Shown piece by piece: positions 47,250 to 56,292 of a DNA stretch of 64,000 nt. The stretch is from positions 434,001-498,000 of the forward strand of contig NZ_AQWM01000001.1 of the NCBI RefSeq assembly GCF_000376105.1, given 5' to 3'. Source of the DNA: Asticcacaulis benevestitus DSM 16100 = ATCC BAA-896. GTDB taxonomy: Bacteria > Pseudomonadota > Alphaproteobacteria > Caulobacterales > Caulobacteraceae. Every line of letters starts with the position of its first letter. Position 1 is the first letter of the stretch. The notes under the pieces were generated by a model, which was given only the letters and a program-made list of their open reading frames with translations, had not been told where the DNA came from and searched no databases. The position numbers were made by a program, and so were the translations under genes.

Positions 47250-47531
47250 GTGACAGAAAAAGAGATGCGTGAGGCGCGCCTGAAAAAGCTGTCCTTCCGG
47301 GCATGGCGTCGAGGCTTCAAGGAGGCCGATATCATCCTCGGAAACTTTGCCGATGATCGGCTGCCAGAGATGACACCTGAGGAACTGGATATTTTTGAAA
47401 TCCTGCTCGAAGTGCCCGATCAGGATCTCTACGGCTGGATCATTCAGCGTGATCCGACACCCGAAGACTTCCGCTCGGTGATCATGGATCAGCTCAATCA
47501 GTATTATAAAATCGCCTATACGAAGATCTAA
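47250..47531 (+). CDS. sdhE: succinate dehydrogenase assembly factor SdhE
   Basis: SdhE (DUF339, SDH5 family) promotes covalent FAD attachment to SdhA. The 93-residue protein has the signature LKKLSFRAWRRGFKEADIILGNFAD, with the RGxxE-type contact region, and the acidic helix LDIFEILLEVPDQDLYGWIIQR. I use the GTG at 47250, with CGGAG 9 bases before it, because family members start MTEKEMREARLKK; an ATG at 47205 would add 15 residues. The gene is divergent from recG and 6 bases ahead of mfd. The recG-sdhE-mfd order is common in alphaproteobacteria. Confidence 0.92.
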   Translation: MTEKEMREARLKKLSFRAWRRGFKEADIILGNFADDRLPEMTPEELDIFEILLEVPDQDLYGWIIQRDPTPEDFRSVIMDQLNQYYKIAYTKI

Positions 47532-47537
47532 GACTGC

Positions 47538-50500
47538 ATGTCCGACCTCTCCCAGATTGCCCGTTCCAGCCAGCCCCTGACCTTGAGTGGCTGCCCGGAA
47601 GGCTTTGAAAGCCTCATGGCCGCCGATCTGGCGCGCAGCGAGGGGCTGAGTGTCTTTGTGGCTCGCGATTTCGCCCGCATGAACGCGGTGGCGGAGGCCT
47701 TGAAGTTCTTTGCGCCGGAACTGGAAATCTTGAGCTTCCCGGCGTGGGATTGCCTGCCCTATGATCGGATGAGTCCCACGGCCGGTATCGTGGCGCAGCG
47801 CATGTTCGCCCTGTCGCGGCTGGCGGCGCTCAAGACGCAAAAACCATCGACGCCGCTGCTGTTGCTGACGACCGCGGCGGCCATGATGCAGAAGGTGCCG
47901 CCGCTCAGCGTGATCAACGAAGACCGTCTGTCGCTCAAACCGGGCCAGACCATCGATATCCGTGTCCTGGAGGGGTATTTCCTCAAGCACGGCTATACGC
48001 GCGTCTCGACCGTGGCGGAAAAGGGCGAATTTGCCGTGCGCGGCGGCTTGCTTGACGTCTTTTCGCCGAGTTTTGACGAGCCGGTGCGCCTCGATTTCTT
48101 TGGGGACAGCCTGGAATCAATTCGCAGCTTCGATACGGAAACGCAGCGTTCGCTCAAGCAGATCACAAGTCTCGATTTCACCGCCGTGGCGGAAATCCGC
48201 ATGGACGAGGCGAGTATCAAGCGCTTTCGTCAGCACTATCTTGAAAGCTTTGGCGCCGCCGGCGATGATCCGCTCTATACGGCGCTGTCGGCGGGCATCC
48301 GTCGTCAGGGGATCGAACACCTGTTGCCGCTGTTCTATGATGGCCTCGACGGCGTTTTTGACTACCTGCCCCGCAATAGCCTGCTGATGCTTGATGCCTT
48401 AGCGGACAACGCCTTTGCCGAACGCGCCGCGACCGTGCAGGACGCCTACGAACTGCGCGCGGAAGCGGCGAAAGAGAAGGGCGGTTCGGCTTATCGCGCC
48501 CTGCCGCCGCCCCAGCTCTATCTTGATGACGCGCACTGGAATACGGCCCTGAGCGCGCACCGCTTGCGCCGCTTCGAGCCCTTTGAACGCGAAGGTGGCG
48601 ATATTATCGACCTCGGCGGACGGCTGGGGCGTAATTTTTCGCAGGAACGCCTGCTCGATTCGACCAATCTGTTCGCGGCGGTCACCGACCACGCCAAGGC
48701 TTTGGCTAAGCAGGGCAAGCGCGTGCTGTTCGCGTCGTGGACCGACGGCTCTTCCGATCGCCTGGGCGTCATGCTGGCCGATCACGGCCTCACCAGCTTG
48801 CGCCTGGCGCCAAGCTGGAGCGAGGCCTTGTCGTTCGGCGTAGCCGGCACCAAGGTCAAGCCGATCCAGCGCGCGGTTCTGCCGCTCGATCACGGCTTCG
48901 AAACCGAAAGCCTGGCGGTTATTTCCGAGACCGATATCTTAGGCGACAGGTTAGCCCGTCCGCGTAAACGCCGGAGAGCGCAGAACTTTTTGGCCGAAGC
49001 GTCCGCGCTATCACCCGGCGATCTGGTCGTGCACATCGAACACGGGATTGGTCGTTATGACGGTCTGAAAACCCTCGATGTTGCCGGCGCACCGCACGAT
49101 TGTCTGGATCTGCAATATGCCAACGACGCCAAGCTCTATCTGCCGGTTGAGAATATCGACCTGCTAACACGCTATGGCGCCGATAGCGACAGCGCCCAAC
49201 TCGACCGGCTTGGCTCCGCCAGTTGGCAGGCGCGCAAGGCCAAGGCCAAGGAACGCCTGCGCGATATGGCCGATGGCCTGATCCAGTTGGCCGCCGCCCG
49301 CGCCATGAAGCAGGGCCAGACCATCGATCCGCCGGCCGGGCTTTACGATGAATTCTGCGCCCAGTTCCCCTATGAAGAAACCGACGACCAGCTCAACGCC
49401 ATCGCCGATGTGCTGGAAGACCTCGCCAAGGGGCAGCCGATGGATCGGCTCATCTGCGGCGATGTCGGTTTCGGCAAGACCGAGGTGGCATTGCGCGCAG
49501 CCTTCGTGGTCGCCATGTCCGGCCAGCAGGTGGCCATCATTTGCCCGACCACGCTGCTAGCGCGGCAGCATTTCAAGACCTTTACCCAGCGCTTCCAGGG
49601 GTGGCCGATCCGCGTGCGCCAATTGTCGCGTCTGGTCACCAAGAAGGAAGCCGATGAGACGCGCGATGGTCTGAAAAAGGGCGAGATCGAGGTCGTTATC
49701 GGCACCCATGCGCTTTTATCAGAGCAGGTGAGCTTTAGAGATTTAGGCATTGTTATTGTTGATGAAGAGCAGCACTTTGGCGTCAAGCACAAGGAAAAGC
49801 TGAAGACCTTCCGCGCCGACGTGCACATGCTGGCGCTTTCGGCGACGCCCATCCCGCGTACCCTACAAATGGCGCTGTCGGGTATCCGCGACATGTCGAT
49901 CATCGCCACGCCGCCGGTCGACCGCATCGCCGTACGCACCTATGTGCTGCCCTATGATCCGGTCGCTTTGCGCGAGGCGCTGTTGCGCGAGAAGTATCGC
50001 GGCGGCCAGGCCTATTATGTCGTGCCGCGCCTGAGTGATATTGCCGATGTCGCTGACTTCCTGCGTGTGCAGGTGCCGGAGATCAAGTTCGTCGTTGGCC
50101 ATGGTCAATTGACGCCGACCGCGCTGGAAGATGTCATGAACGCCTTCTACGAGGGGCAGTATGATGTGCTCCTTTCGACCACCATCGTCGAGTCGGGCCT
50201 GGATGTGCCGACAGCCAACACCCTGATCGTGCACCGCGCCGATATGTTTGGTCTGGCGCAGCTTTATCAGATCCGCGGTCGTGTCGGGCGCTCCAAGACG
50301 CGAGCCTATGCCTATCTGACGACTCCGCAGCACAAAACCTTGAGTGTCGCTTCAGAAAAGCGTCTTAAGGTGCTGCAATCCCTGGATAATCTTGGTGCAG
50401 GTTTCCAGCTTGCCAGCCACGATCTTGATATTCGGGGCGGCGGCAATCTGTTGGGCAACGAACAGTCCGGTCACATCCGCGAAATCGGCGTGGAGCTCTA

Positions 50501-51029
50501 TCAGCAGATGCTGGAAGACGCCGTGGCGGAACTGCGTCAGAAGGGCGATCAGTCGCTGGCCGATGCGAGAAGCTGGTCACCGCAGATCAATGCTGGCGCC
50601 GCCGTCATGATCCCGGAAAGCTATATTCCCGATCTCAATATTCGCCTTTCGCTGTATCGCCGCGTATCGGAAGCCGAAAAACTGGCCGATCGCGAAGCGC
50701 TGGCGTCTGAACTGATCGATCGTTTCGGCCCTATTCCCGAAGAGGCTGAACAACTTCTGAAAGTGGTCGGAATCAAGGGCTTGTGCCGTGAATCTAATGT
50801 CGCCAAGCTGGACATTGGCCCCAAGGGCGCGGTCATCACTTTCCGTAATGACAGCTTCAACAATCCCATGGGCCTGATCAAACTGATCCAGGGTCGACCG
50901 AACGACTGGAAACTCCGTCCGGATCAGAAGCTGCTGGTCAAGGGCGAATGGCCGGACGCCGCACAGCGTCTGGCGGCTGCCGAACGCATCATGAAGGAAC
51001 TGGCGAAGCTGGCGGCGGAGACCGCCTAA
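47538..51029 (+). CDS. mfd: transcription-repair coupling factor
   Basis: Mfd removes RNA polymerase stalled at DNA lesions and recruits UvrA. The 1163-residue protein has the UvrB-like N-terminal domains (FPAWDCLPYDRMSPT), the RNA polymerase interaction domain (GDLVVHIEHGIGRYDGL), Walker A in CGDVGFGKTEVALRAAF, the DEEQ box IVDEEQHFGVKHKEK, SATPIPRTLQMALSG, VESGLDVPTANT, LYQIRGRVGRSKTRAYAYL and the C-terminal TRCF domain. It starts 6 bases after sdhE and its stop overlaps the end of the convergent popA-like gene. Confidence 0.97.
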   Translation: MSDLSQIARSSQPLTLSGCPEGFESLMAADLARSEGLSVFVARDFARMNAVAEALKFFAPELEILSFPAWDCLPYDRMSPTAGIVAQRMFALSRLAALKTQKPSTPLLLLTTAAAMMQKVPPLSVINEDRLSLKPGQTIDIRVLEGYFLKHGYTRVSTVAEKGEFAVRGGLLDVFSPSFDEPVRLDFFGDSLESIRSFDTETQRSLKQITSLDFTAVAEIRMDEASIKRFRQHYLESFGAAGDDPLYTALSAGIRRQGIEHLLPLFYDGLDGVFDYLPRNSLLMLDALADNAFAERAATVQDAYELRAEAAKEKGGSAYRALPPPQLYLDDAHWNTALSAHRLRRFEPFEREGGDIIDLGGRLGRNFSQERLLDSTNLFAAVTDHAKALAKQGKRVLFASWTDGSSDRLGVMLADHGLTSLRLAPSWSEALSFGVAGTKVKPIQRAVLPLDHGFETESLAVISETDILGDRLARPRKRRRAQNFLAEASALSPGDLVVHIEHGIGRYDGLKTLDVAGAPHDCLDLQYANDAKLYLPVENIDLLTRYGADSDSAQLDRLGSASWQARKAKAKERLRDMADGLIQLAAARAMKQGQTIDPPAGLYDEFCAQFPYEETDDQLNAIADVLEDLAKGQPMDRLICGDVGFGKTEVALRAAFVVAMSGQQVAIICPTTLLARQHFKTFTQRFQGWPIRVRQLSRLVTKKEADETRDGLKKGEIEVVIGTHALLSEQVSFRDLGIVIVDEEQHFGVKHKEKLKTFRADVHMLALSATPIPRTLQMALSGIRDMSIIATPPVDRIAVRTYVLPYDPVALREALLREKYRGGQAYYVVPRLSDIADVADFLRVQVPEIKFVVGHGQLTPTALEDVMNAFYEGQYDVLLSTTIVESGLDVPTANTLIVHRADMFGLAQLYQIRGRVGRSKTRAYAYLTTPQHKTLSVASEKRLKVLQSLDNLGAGFQLASHDLDIRGGGNLLGNEQSGHIREIGVELYQQMLEDAVAELRQKGDQSLADARSWSPQINAGAAVMIPESYIPDLNIRLSLYRRVSEAEKLADREALASELIDRFGPIPEEAEQLLKVVGIKGLCRESNVAKLDIGPKGAVITFRNDSFNNPMGLIKLIQGRPNDWKLRPDQKLLVKGEWPDAAQRLAAAERIMKELAKLAAETA

Positions 51030-52354
51030 ACCGCTTCTCTGTCCGGATTGCCGACGGCCGTGGCGGCGCGCATCAAAGCGGTGGCAGCAGGCTCGCCATC
51101 CCGAATTTCCGCCGCGCCGACGATGAATTCAACGACATAGGGCGTCTTGCCTTCGCCGGAATCAAACGCCGTGCAACTCACGACGGCGGAGATACGCTCA
51201 CCTACGCTGCGCGCGGCCTCGACCGACGTGGCGGGCAGGGCGAGGGCAAAGACATCGTTCGAGAGGCGGCCGGCGGAATCCTCGGCACGCACGAGGCGCG
51301 CCACCATCGAGCCGATCTGCGGCACGGCCTTATCGAGCATCTTGCGGCTGCGGGCGCGGGTGACTTCGGGCGTTTCGGCGATCTTCAGCACGCAGATGCT
51401 GAGTGTGCGGTGGCGTTCGCTGGCGGCGTTCGACAGGCGTGCCAGATGGGCGGCGAAGAGATCGCGGCCGAACAGCCCCGTGCCCTTGTCCATCTCAGGC
51501 CGGTGACGCATGGTTTCCAGGGTTTTGCGTATCGTGACTTGACGGCGGTGCGTCCGCGCCAGACGTACCAGGCGATCAGAAATTTCAGGGACGGTCGCCT
51601 TGGGGTTAGCGATATCATTGACGCCACGCAAAAAGGCATCGCCGATGTCAACCTCAACCAGTTTGCTGAGACGCAGCAGCACAGGTGTATGATAAAGGCG
51701 CGTGTTGCGACGCATGCCAGCCGCTATGGCGAGCGATTCGGAGGGCTGCGCACCACCCCACAGCAGCACGGCATCGAACGTCTTGTCGTGCAGATAATCG
51801 AAAGCGCTGTAACTCGACAACGCGGCCGTCACCTCTACGCCCTTTTCACGCAAGGCGTGGGTCATAGCGAGATATTCCGGATCCGGCTTGCCGATCGACA
51901 GGATGTTGAGGATGGGCTGGTTTTCCAGAAGGCTATCAAGGTCTTGCAGGCCGGCGTTAAAGGTTTCTCGGCGCGTGTCATATTCTTCTTCGGCAATACA
52001 GGCGCGCACCAGATGCTCGACGCTGACAACGATCTGCTGGGCGTGCGCATCGCGTGTAAACACCATGTCCCAGTCTTCGGGAATCTGGTGCTGATCATCC
52101 AGACGCATCAGAATAACGGGAATACGACGCGGCCAGCAGGCGGCGCGCAACTGCGCCACGATATCGGGCCATTCGCGCTGACAGGTTTCATTGACCAGAA
52201 CGGCTTCAATCGGCAGATCAGCCAGGGCGGCGCAGCCGGCATCGGGCTCATAGGCGCTGATGGTGCGCAAGCCCAGACGATCAAGATTTTCACCCATACC
52301 CTGTAGCCACGCATCATCGCGGCTCAGAATCAACAAACGTGCCTGAAGGGTCAA
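51026..52354 (-). CDS. popA: PopA-like response regulator with degenerate GGDEF domain
   Basis: The 442-residue protein has two receiver-like domains (about residues 5-120 and 150-270) and a C-terminal GGDEF-like domain. The active-site motif is degenerate, SNDVF at 365-369 instead of GGEEF, so no diguanylate cyclase activity is expected. The allosteric I-site is kept as RAED at 356-359 in the right spacing, so it can still bind c-di-GMP. The first receiver has Asn55 at the position expected for the phospho-acceptor Asp. This is the layout of PopA, the paralogue of PleD that brings CtrA to ClpXP at the cell pole in Caulobacter. I chose the TTG at 52354 with GAGGAG 8 bases ahead; a longer TTG start at 52387 exists. 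Confidence 0.75.
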   Translation of the reverse strand: MTLQARLLILSRDDAWLQGMGENLDRLGLRTISAYEPDAGCAALADLPIEAVLVNETCQREWPDIVAQLRAACWPRRIPVILMRLDDQHQIPEDWDMVFTRDAHAQQIVVSVEHLVRACIAEEEYDTRRETFNAGLQDLDSLLENQPILNILSIGKPDPEYLAMTHALREKGVEVTAALSSYSAFDYLHDKTFDAVLLWGGAQPSESLAIAAGMRRNTRLYHTPVLLRLSKLVEVDIGDAFLRGVNDIANPKATVPEISDRLVRLARTHRRQVTIRKTLETMRHRPEMDKGTGLFGRDLFAAHLARLSNAASERHRTLSICVLKIAETPEVTRARSRKMLDKAVPQIGSMVARLVRAEDSAGRLSNDVFALALPATSVEAARSVGERISAVVSCTAFDSGEGKTPYVVEFIVGAAEIRDGEPAATALMRAATAVGNPDREAV

Positions 52355-52462
52355 GACGGCAGCTCCTCGTGAGCAGGTTTGGGGCAAGTGATTCTGGTCA
52401 TAAACGGGTACGCGATTCTTAAAGAGGAACAGTAAACATTATTGTAACACATCAGGCTACCG

Positions 52463-52717
52463 TCATGTGCGCCGGATGGTGAATATCCACACATCATCCA
52501 TCGTCTCCGTTTCAAGCAGCAAGAAATTGTTTTGGTTGCAAAAATGCGGCACATCAATCTGTGCCATGGGATCGTCGGCATAGAGCATGACCTGCGTATT
52601 ATGCTGCATGTGTCGCCGTAGCTTGAGGGTCGGGACGGGGCAGCGGTGACCACGGGCGTCGATCACAACAAAGCCCTCTTTCACGGGCAAGCTCTGCGGC
52701 AGGGCGGTAGGTTTCAT
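52463..52717 (-). CDS. TusA-family sulfurtransferase-like protein
   Basis: The 84-residue protein has the TusA (SirA) fold signature ARGHRCPVPTLKLRR with the sulfur-carrying Cys in the CPxP motif. TusA proteins pass sulfur to tRNA thiolation or molybdenum cofactor synthesis, but this family has many branches and the exact partner is not clear. The C-terminal CNQNNFLLLE pattern is usual. I start at the ATG at 52717; the open frame to 52795 lacks a ribosome site. It is divergent from the exported protein at 52762. Confidence 0.85.
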   Translation of the reverse strand: MKPTALPQSLPVKEGFVVIDARGHRCPVPTLKLRRHMQHNTQVMLYADDPMAQIDVPHFCNQNNFLLLETETMDDVWIFTIRRT

Positions 52718-52761
52718 CGCCGAATCTTGCCATAAGCGGCATGAACTTGGGAGTCGAAAAT

Positions 52762-53463
52762 ATGGCTGTGTCTGTATGGCAGACGGTTTCAGCAACGGTG
52801 CTCGCGCTTGGTCTGATATGTACGCCAGTTGCCGAGGCGCAAGACATTGACGATCTTTCTGGCCCGGTCGTGCACGCTGACCTCTATGCGCGCGTCAAGG
52901 TGGCTGGCTTCGCTGCGCCCGTCGATCTGCGCCAATCCGGCCAGAAAACCCGCGTTGATGTGACGTCCGGCGGCGTTTTGCAAACCTATATCGGCGATCG
53001 TGACAAGGGTGTGCTGATCAGCATGACCGCCACCGGCCAGAACCGCATGGCGCTGGTTTTCCCGCTCGATCACGCGGAGGGCGTTATTCCCTTGCCGCTC
53101 GAACTGCCGGTCCTGGTGCGACAGGCGACCGTCAAGCCGGTTGGCGCCTCGATCGTGGGCGGGCGCCCGTGTCGTGTTATGGAATTTTCCGGCTATCTCA
53201 ACCAGTCCGGGATCATTTGCGTCAGTCCGGACAACATCATCCTGCAAATGACCAAGCAGGGCAGGCGTGAGCCCTTGTTTCAGGTGATTGAGCTCACCGT
53301 GGGGCGGCAGGAGGCGAAATGGTTTCGCGTGCCGCCGGAGTATCAGGTTGCCGTGGTGCCGGGCATTGGCGGCGCTTCCGCTTCGGGTAGCGGCGGTCTG
53401 ATCGAACAACCCATGCCGCCTCCAGTCGTAAAACCGAAGGCGGCGCCGGGTATCAGACCTTAG
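52762..53463 (+). CDS. exported hypothetical protein
   Basis: The 233-residue protein has a signal peptide (VWQTVSATVLALGLICTPVAEAQD, cleavage after AEA). The mature part is beta-rich: VVHADLYARVKVAGFAAPVDLRQSG, TYIGDRDKGVLISMTATGQNRMALVFPL and one Cys pair (RPCRVMEF, GIICVSP). The pattern resembles the DUF4412 or lipoprotein-carrier-like exported proteins but I cannot place it. The tail is Pro-rich and disordered. I start at the ATG at 52762, with GGGAG 9 bases ahead; an ATG at 52741 is in frame. Confidence 0.7.
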   Translation: MAVSVWQTVSATVLALGLICTPVAEAQDIDDLSGPVVHADLYARVKVAGFAAPVDLRQSGQKTRVDVTSGGVLQTYIGDRDKGVLISMTATGQNRMALVFPLDHAEGVIPLPLELPVLVRQATVKPVGASIVGGRPCRVMEFSGYLNQSGIICVSPDNIILQMTKQGRREPLFQVIELTVGRQEAKWFRVPPEYQVAVVPGIGGASASGSGGLIEQPMPPPVVKPKAAPGIRP

Positions 53464-53538
53464 TTTCCCGTACCCGAAGCCCTCAATTTCGCTGGTGCAG
53501 CAGTCTTAACTTCCGGATCAACAACGAGAGGGCTCGCG

Positions 53539-54444
53539 TCAGCCGAATTTTTTATGGAATTTCTGTACCAGAAAATCGACGAGGCTGCGCACGCGCTTGG
53601 TGGCATTGCGTCCTTGCGGCAGGATCAGACTGATCTCCGCCACCCCCCAATCGTAGTCCGGCAACACAACCTGGACTTCTCCGGACTGAAGGGCTGCATC
53701 CGTAATATAGACCGGCATCACCATGACCCCGACGCCCGCCTTTACGGCCGACATCAGCATCGCGGCACTGTTTGAGCGCATATGCGGCTTGATCTTCAGC
53801 GAATGGGTTTCGCCCTGATAGCTGTAACGCCATAAATCCTGCGTCTGACTGCCGTTATAATGCAGCAGAACGTGCTGATTGAGATCGGCCGGGGTCACAA
53901 TAGGCGGGTGACTTGCCAGATAGTCCGGGCTGGCGACCACAACACGGCCGGAGTGGCAAAGGCGCCGGACGGTAAGGCTTGAATCGCCAAGCTCACCCAC
54001 ACGCACCGCCATATCGAACCCGCCACCGATCAGATCTGTTGTCTCGTCGCTGAACTCGATGTCCAGTTCGATACGCGGATATTGCTGCGCGAAGGCCGCC
54101 AGGACAGGTGCGAGATAGTGGTATCCGAAAGAGACCGGGCCGGTAAAACGGATAGGCCCTGCGAGGTCGGCTGTTGTTTCGATCAGGTTCTCGGCGGCGC
54201 ACTCGAGTTGGGTTATGGCTTGGCGTGCCTGTTCATAATAGCTGGCGCCGGCCTCGGTCAGATGCGTGCCACGCGCCGTCCTTTGCAGCAATTTGGTGAC
54301 CAAGGTGGCCTCAAGCCGCGCGACGCGACGCGATATGATGGATTTCGATGACTCCATGCGTTGCGCCGCGCGCGCAAAGCTGCCGGTTTCCGCCACTAGG
54401 AAGAAAGCCTGCAAATCATCAAAGTCTAATCGAGCGTGTTCCAT
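53539..54444 (-). CDS. LysR-family transcriptional regulator
   Basis: The 301-residue protein has an N-terminal winged helix-turn-helix (LDFDDLQAFFLVAETGSFARAAQRM, with the recognition helix SKSIISRRVARLEATL) and a C-terminal substrate-binding-like effector domain (GPIRFTGPVSFGYHYLAPVLAAF, DMAVRVGEL). It belongs to the common branch with DMAVRVG near the middle. The target and ligand are unknown. I start at the ATG at 54444 (MEHARLD); an ATG at 54459 adds five residues. No plausible target gene is directly divergent. Confidence 0.9.
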   Translation of the reverse strand: MEHARLDFDDLQAFFLVAETGSFARAAQRMESSKSIISRRVARLEATLVTKLLQRTARGTHLTEAGASYYEQARQAITQLECAAENLIETTADLAGPIRFTGPVSFGYHYLAPVLAAFAQQYPRIELDIEFSDETTDLIGGGFDMAVRVGELGDSSLTVRRLCHSGRVVVASPDYLASHPPIVTPADLNQHVLLHYNGSQTQDLWRYSYQGETHSLKIKPHMRSNSAAMLMSAVKAGVGVMVMPVYITDAALQSGEVQVVLPDYDWGVAEISLILPQGRNATKRVRSLVDFLVQKFHKKFG

Positions 54445-54521
54445 TTTATGCAACACCATTGTGCATGAATCTTGTCTTCTGACAACAACGCAAACCACGT
54501 AAGGCGCGGGGTGGATTTAGA

Positions 54522-54546
54522 TTATCAGAACGGCCTCTTCTGATAA
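54522..54546 (+). repeat. perfect 9-bp hairpin before the orphan terminator
   Basis: TTATCAGAA at 54522-54530 pairs with TTCTGATAA at 54538-54546 around the loop CGGCCTC. It lies 6 bases before the terminator stem. Confidence 0.75.
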
Positions 54547-54552
54547 ACCTTG

Positions 54553-54592
54553 AGCCGCGTCACGCTTGTTGTTCGTGACGCGGCTTTTTTTC
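54553..54592 (+). terminator. orphan strong plus-strand terminator
   Basis: A perfect 12-bp stem AGCCGCGTCACG / CGTGACGCGGCT with a 9-base loop is followed by seven T residues and CTTTTT. No plus-strand gene ends nearby: the genes on both sides are on the minus strand. On the minus strand no T run follows the stem, so it is unlikely to serve the mannanase gene, although it may do so weakly. Confidence 0.85.
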
Positions 54593-54613
54593 TTTTTATT
54601 CAGCCTATTATCT

Positions 54614-55969
54614 CTAGCTCTTGATATTGATCAGGTGCTGGCCATGCGTCTTTATCAGCGCCTGGGTCGAGGTGTCGGTATTGAAAACGCTGTACCAGCC
54701 CTGCGGCTCATGCGGCGGATCACCGACATAGGCCGTTTCGCCGCGCAGCATATGATAATCACTGTGCAGAGCGCGGCCCGCGCCACCCCAGGCCCAGAAG
54801 TTGGAACCGGCGACGGGCGTATTGTGGGCGATGGCGTCCTCCACGGCCTTGTAAATCAGGCCGTAGAACTTGTCCTTATAGGTGGTCGGCGTGCCTGGCT
54901 CGTAGGCCACATCATCGCGCGGGAAGCCGAACTCTTCAAAGACCAGCGGCTTGTTGATCGTCTTGGCGATGGCGATATGGGCGTCGATATAGGTCTGAAC
55001 CTTGGCCGCGCCGGCACCAAACGTGCCTTTCAGGTTCTTGCCATCTACCCAGCTCCAGTTCTGCGGCCAAATATGCGCCGTCAGGTAATCGATATGCTCG
55101 TGCGCCTTGATCACGATCTCTTCGCTGTTGTTGGCGCCCATCAGGCCTTCATGACCAAGGGATACCAGATGGTTGGGCGCCAGTGAACGGATCAGGGCCG
55201 CACTGTCCTTGATCCAGCCGTAATAGTCCGCGACATTCTTCTTGACCGAGGCCGCGCTGCCACCCGGACGCGGCTCATTGGAGAGTTGCCAGGCCATGAT
55301 GGCCGTCTCATTCTTATACGGCGTGCCGCTAATCGAATTGGTGCGGGCCAGCAGCATCTTGATATAGTCGTAATAGGCCTGCCTGGCAGCGCCGCTGGCA
55401 TAGAACTGCGACGAGAAATCGGCGAATGCGGGCCATGGATGCGCCGGATCACCGGCATTGATATACTGGCCGCCATTGGTCCAGTATTGATAGGTCACCA
55501 TGCCGCCCGACCACTCCCAGAAATTGGTCAGATAGAGCACCGCCTTCATGTCGCGCTTGTGCATTTCGGCCAGCAGGAAATCGAGGCCGGTCAACAGGTC
55601 ACTGTTGTAATCACCAGGCTTGTTGGAGAAGGCGGGATCGAGCGAATTGATCAGCGGCGACAGTTCCGACGAGGCGAGAACGCGCAGATTGATCACGCCC
55701 AGCGCCTTCAGATCGTCCAGTTCCTTGATCAGGCGGGTGCGATCGCCAAAGCTGGCGGCCGAGCCCAGATAGGCGCCATACCAGATATTGGCGCCGACAT
55801 AGCGATAGGTCTCGCCCTTGAGCTTGAAGTGAATGCCCTCAACCGTGACAAAATCCGATGATTTGGCGTCCGTTTTGACATCTGGCTTGGCCAGTGCGCA
55901 GCCGGCCAGCGCCATGCCTAAGGCGCCAAGGCCTGTTCCCATCAAACGACGGCGTGAAACGTGTGACAT
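54614..55969 (-). CDS. GH5-type endo-beta-mannanase lipoprotein
   Basis: The 451-residue protein has a twin-arginine-like and lipoprotein-type signal (SRRRLMGTGLGALGMALAGC, lipobox near Cys24). The mature part is a glycoside hydrolase family 5 barrel, closest to the mannanase branch: RYVGANIWYGAYLGS, DRTRLIKELDDLKALGVINLRVLAS, the acid/base Glu232 in WQLSNEP, HIWPQNW, and the nucleophile in VFEEFGFPRD (Glu345 or 346). It would cleave beta-mannan or a related glucan at the cell surface or in the periplasm. It stands alone; the palindromes before it suggest repressor control. Confidence 0.87.
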   Translation of the reverse strand: MSHVSRRRLMGTGLGALGMALAGCALAKPDVKTDAKSSDFVTVEGIHFKLKGETYRYVGANIWYGAYLGSAASFGDRTRLIKELDDLKALGVINLRVLASSELSPLINSLDPAFSNKPGDYNSDLLTGLDFLLAEMHKRDMKAVLYLTNFWEWSGGMVTYQYWTNGGQYINAGDPAHPWPAFADFSSQFYASGAARQAYYDYIKMLLARTNSISGTPYKNETAIMAWQLSNEPRPGGSAASVKKNVADYYGWIKDSAALIRSLAPNHLVSLGHEGLMGANNSEEIVIKAHEHIDYLTAHIWPQNWSWVDGKNLKGTFGAGAAKVQTYIDAHIAIAKTINKPLVFEEFGFPRDDVAYEPGTPTTYKDKFYGLIYKAVEDAIAHNTPVAGSNFWAWGGAGRALHSDYHMLRGETAYVGDPPHEPQGWYSVFNTDTSTQALIKTHGQHLINIKS

Positions 55970-56292
55970 TCCATGATCCTTCCTGATTTTGATGCCCGTT
56001 TCTCATTATCAGTCGAAGACCGGAACGGGCGACGCCCGGAAGCTATCGCAGATTAAAGAAATTTGAAATCATTAATCTGCGTTGGCGCTGAAAATATCAC
56101 AAATAGGCATGGAATTGGTATCGGGTATGGCTGGCCATACTTAAGGTATGGCTTTAAAAGTACAGGCCATACCGCAATCGCATAGACGCGAAGCGAGTAC
56201 ATGTAAAAGGTGAGGATAAGGCAATCGCCCTAATCAAAGGTAAACGCTGACGGGTGTTTCTTTCCAGAAAACCAACGGCTTTGCAGCACCTG
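55970..56292. other. intergenic region upstream of the mannanase gene
   Basis: These 323 bases lie between the start of the mannanase gene and the end of the methyltransferase gene, both on the minus strand. Apart from the palindromic repeats at 56125-56173 I see no gene or terminator. A minus-strand promoter should lie between those repeats and 55970. Confidence 0.5.
56125..56173 (-). promoter_or_regulatory. operator-like paired palindromes upstream of the mannanase
   Basis: Four copies of a 7-8 base element occur in alternating orientation: GTATGGC (56125-56131), GCCATAC (56134-56140), GGTATGGC (56145-56152) and GCCATACC (56166-56173). They make two inverted repeats within 49 bases, about 155-205 bases upstream of the mannanase start. 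This looks like a binding site for a dimeric repressor or activator, type unknown. Confidence 0.6.

Noticed and set aside
50948-52306. 452-residue plus-strand frame overlapping the popA-like gene
   Set aside because: Antisense of a gene with clear receiver and GGDEF-type motifs; no motif of its own.
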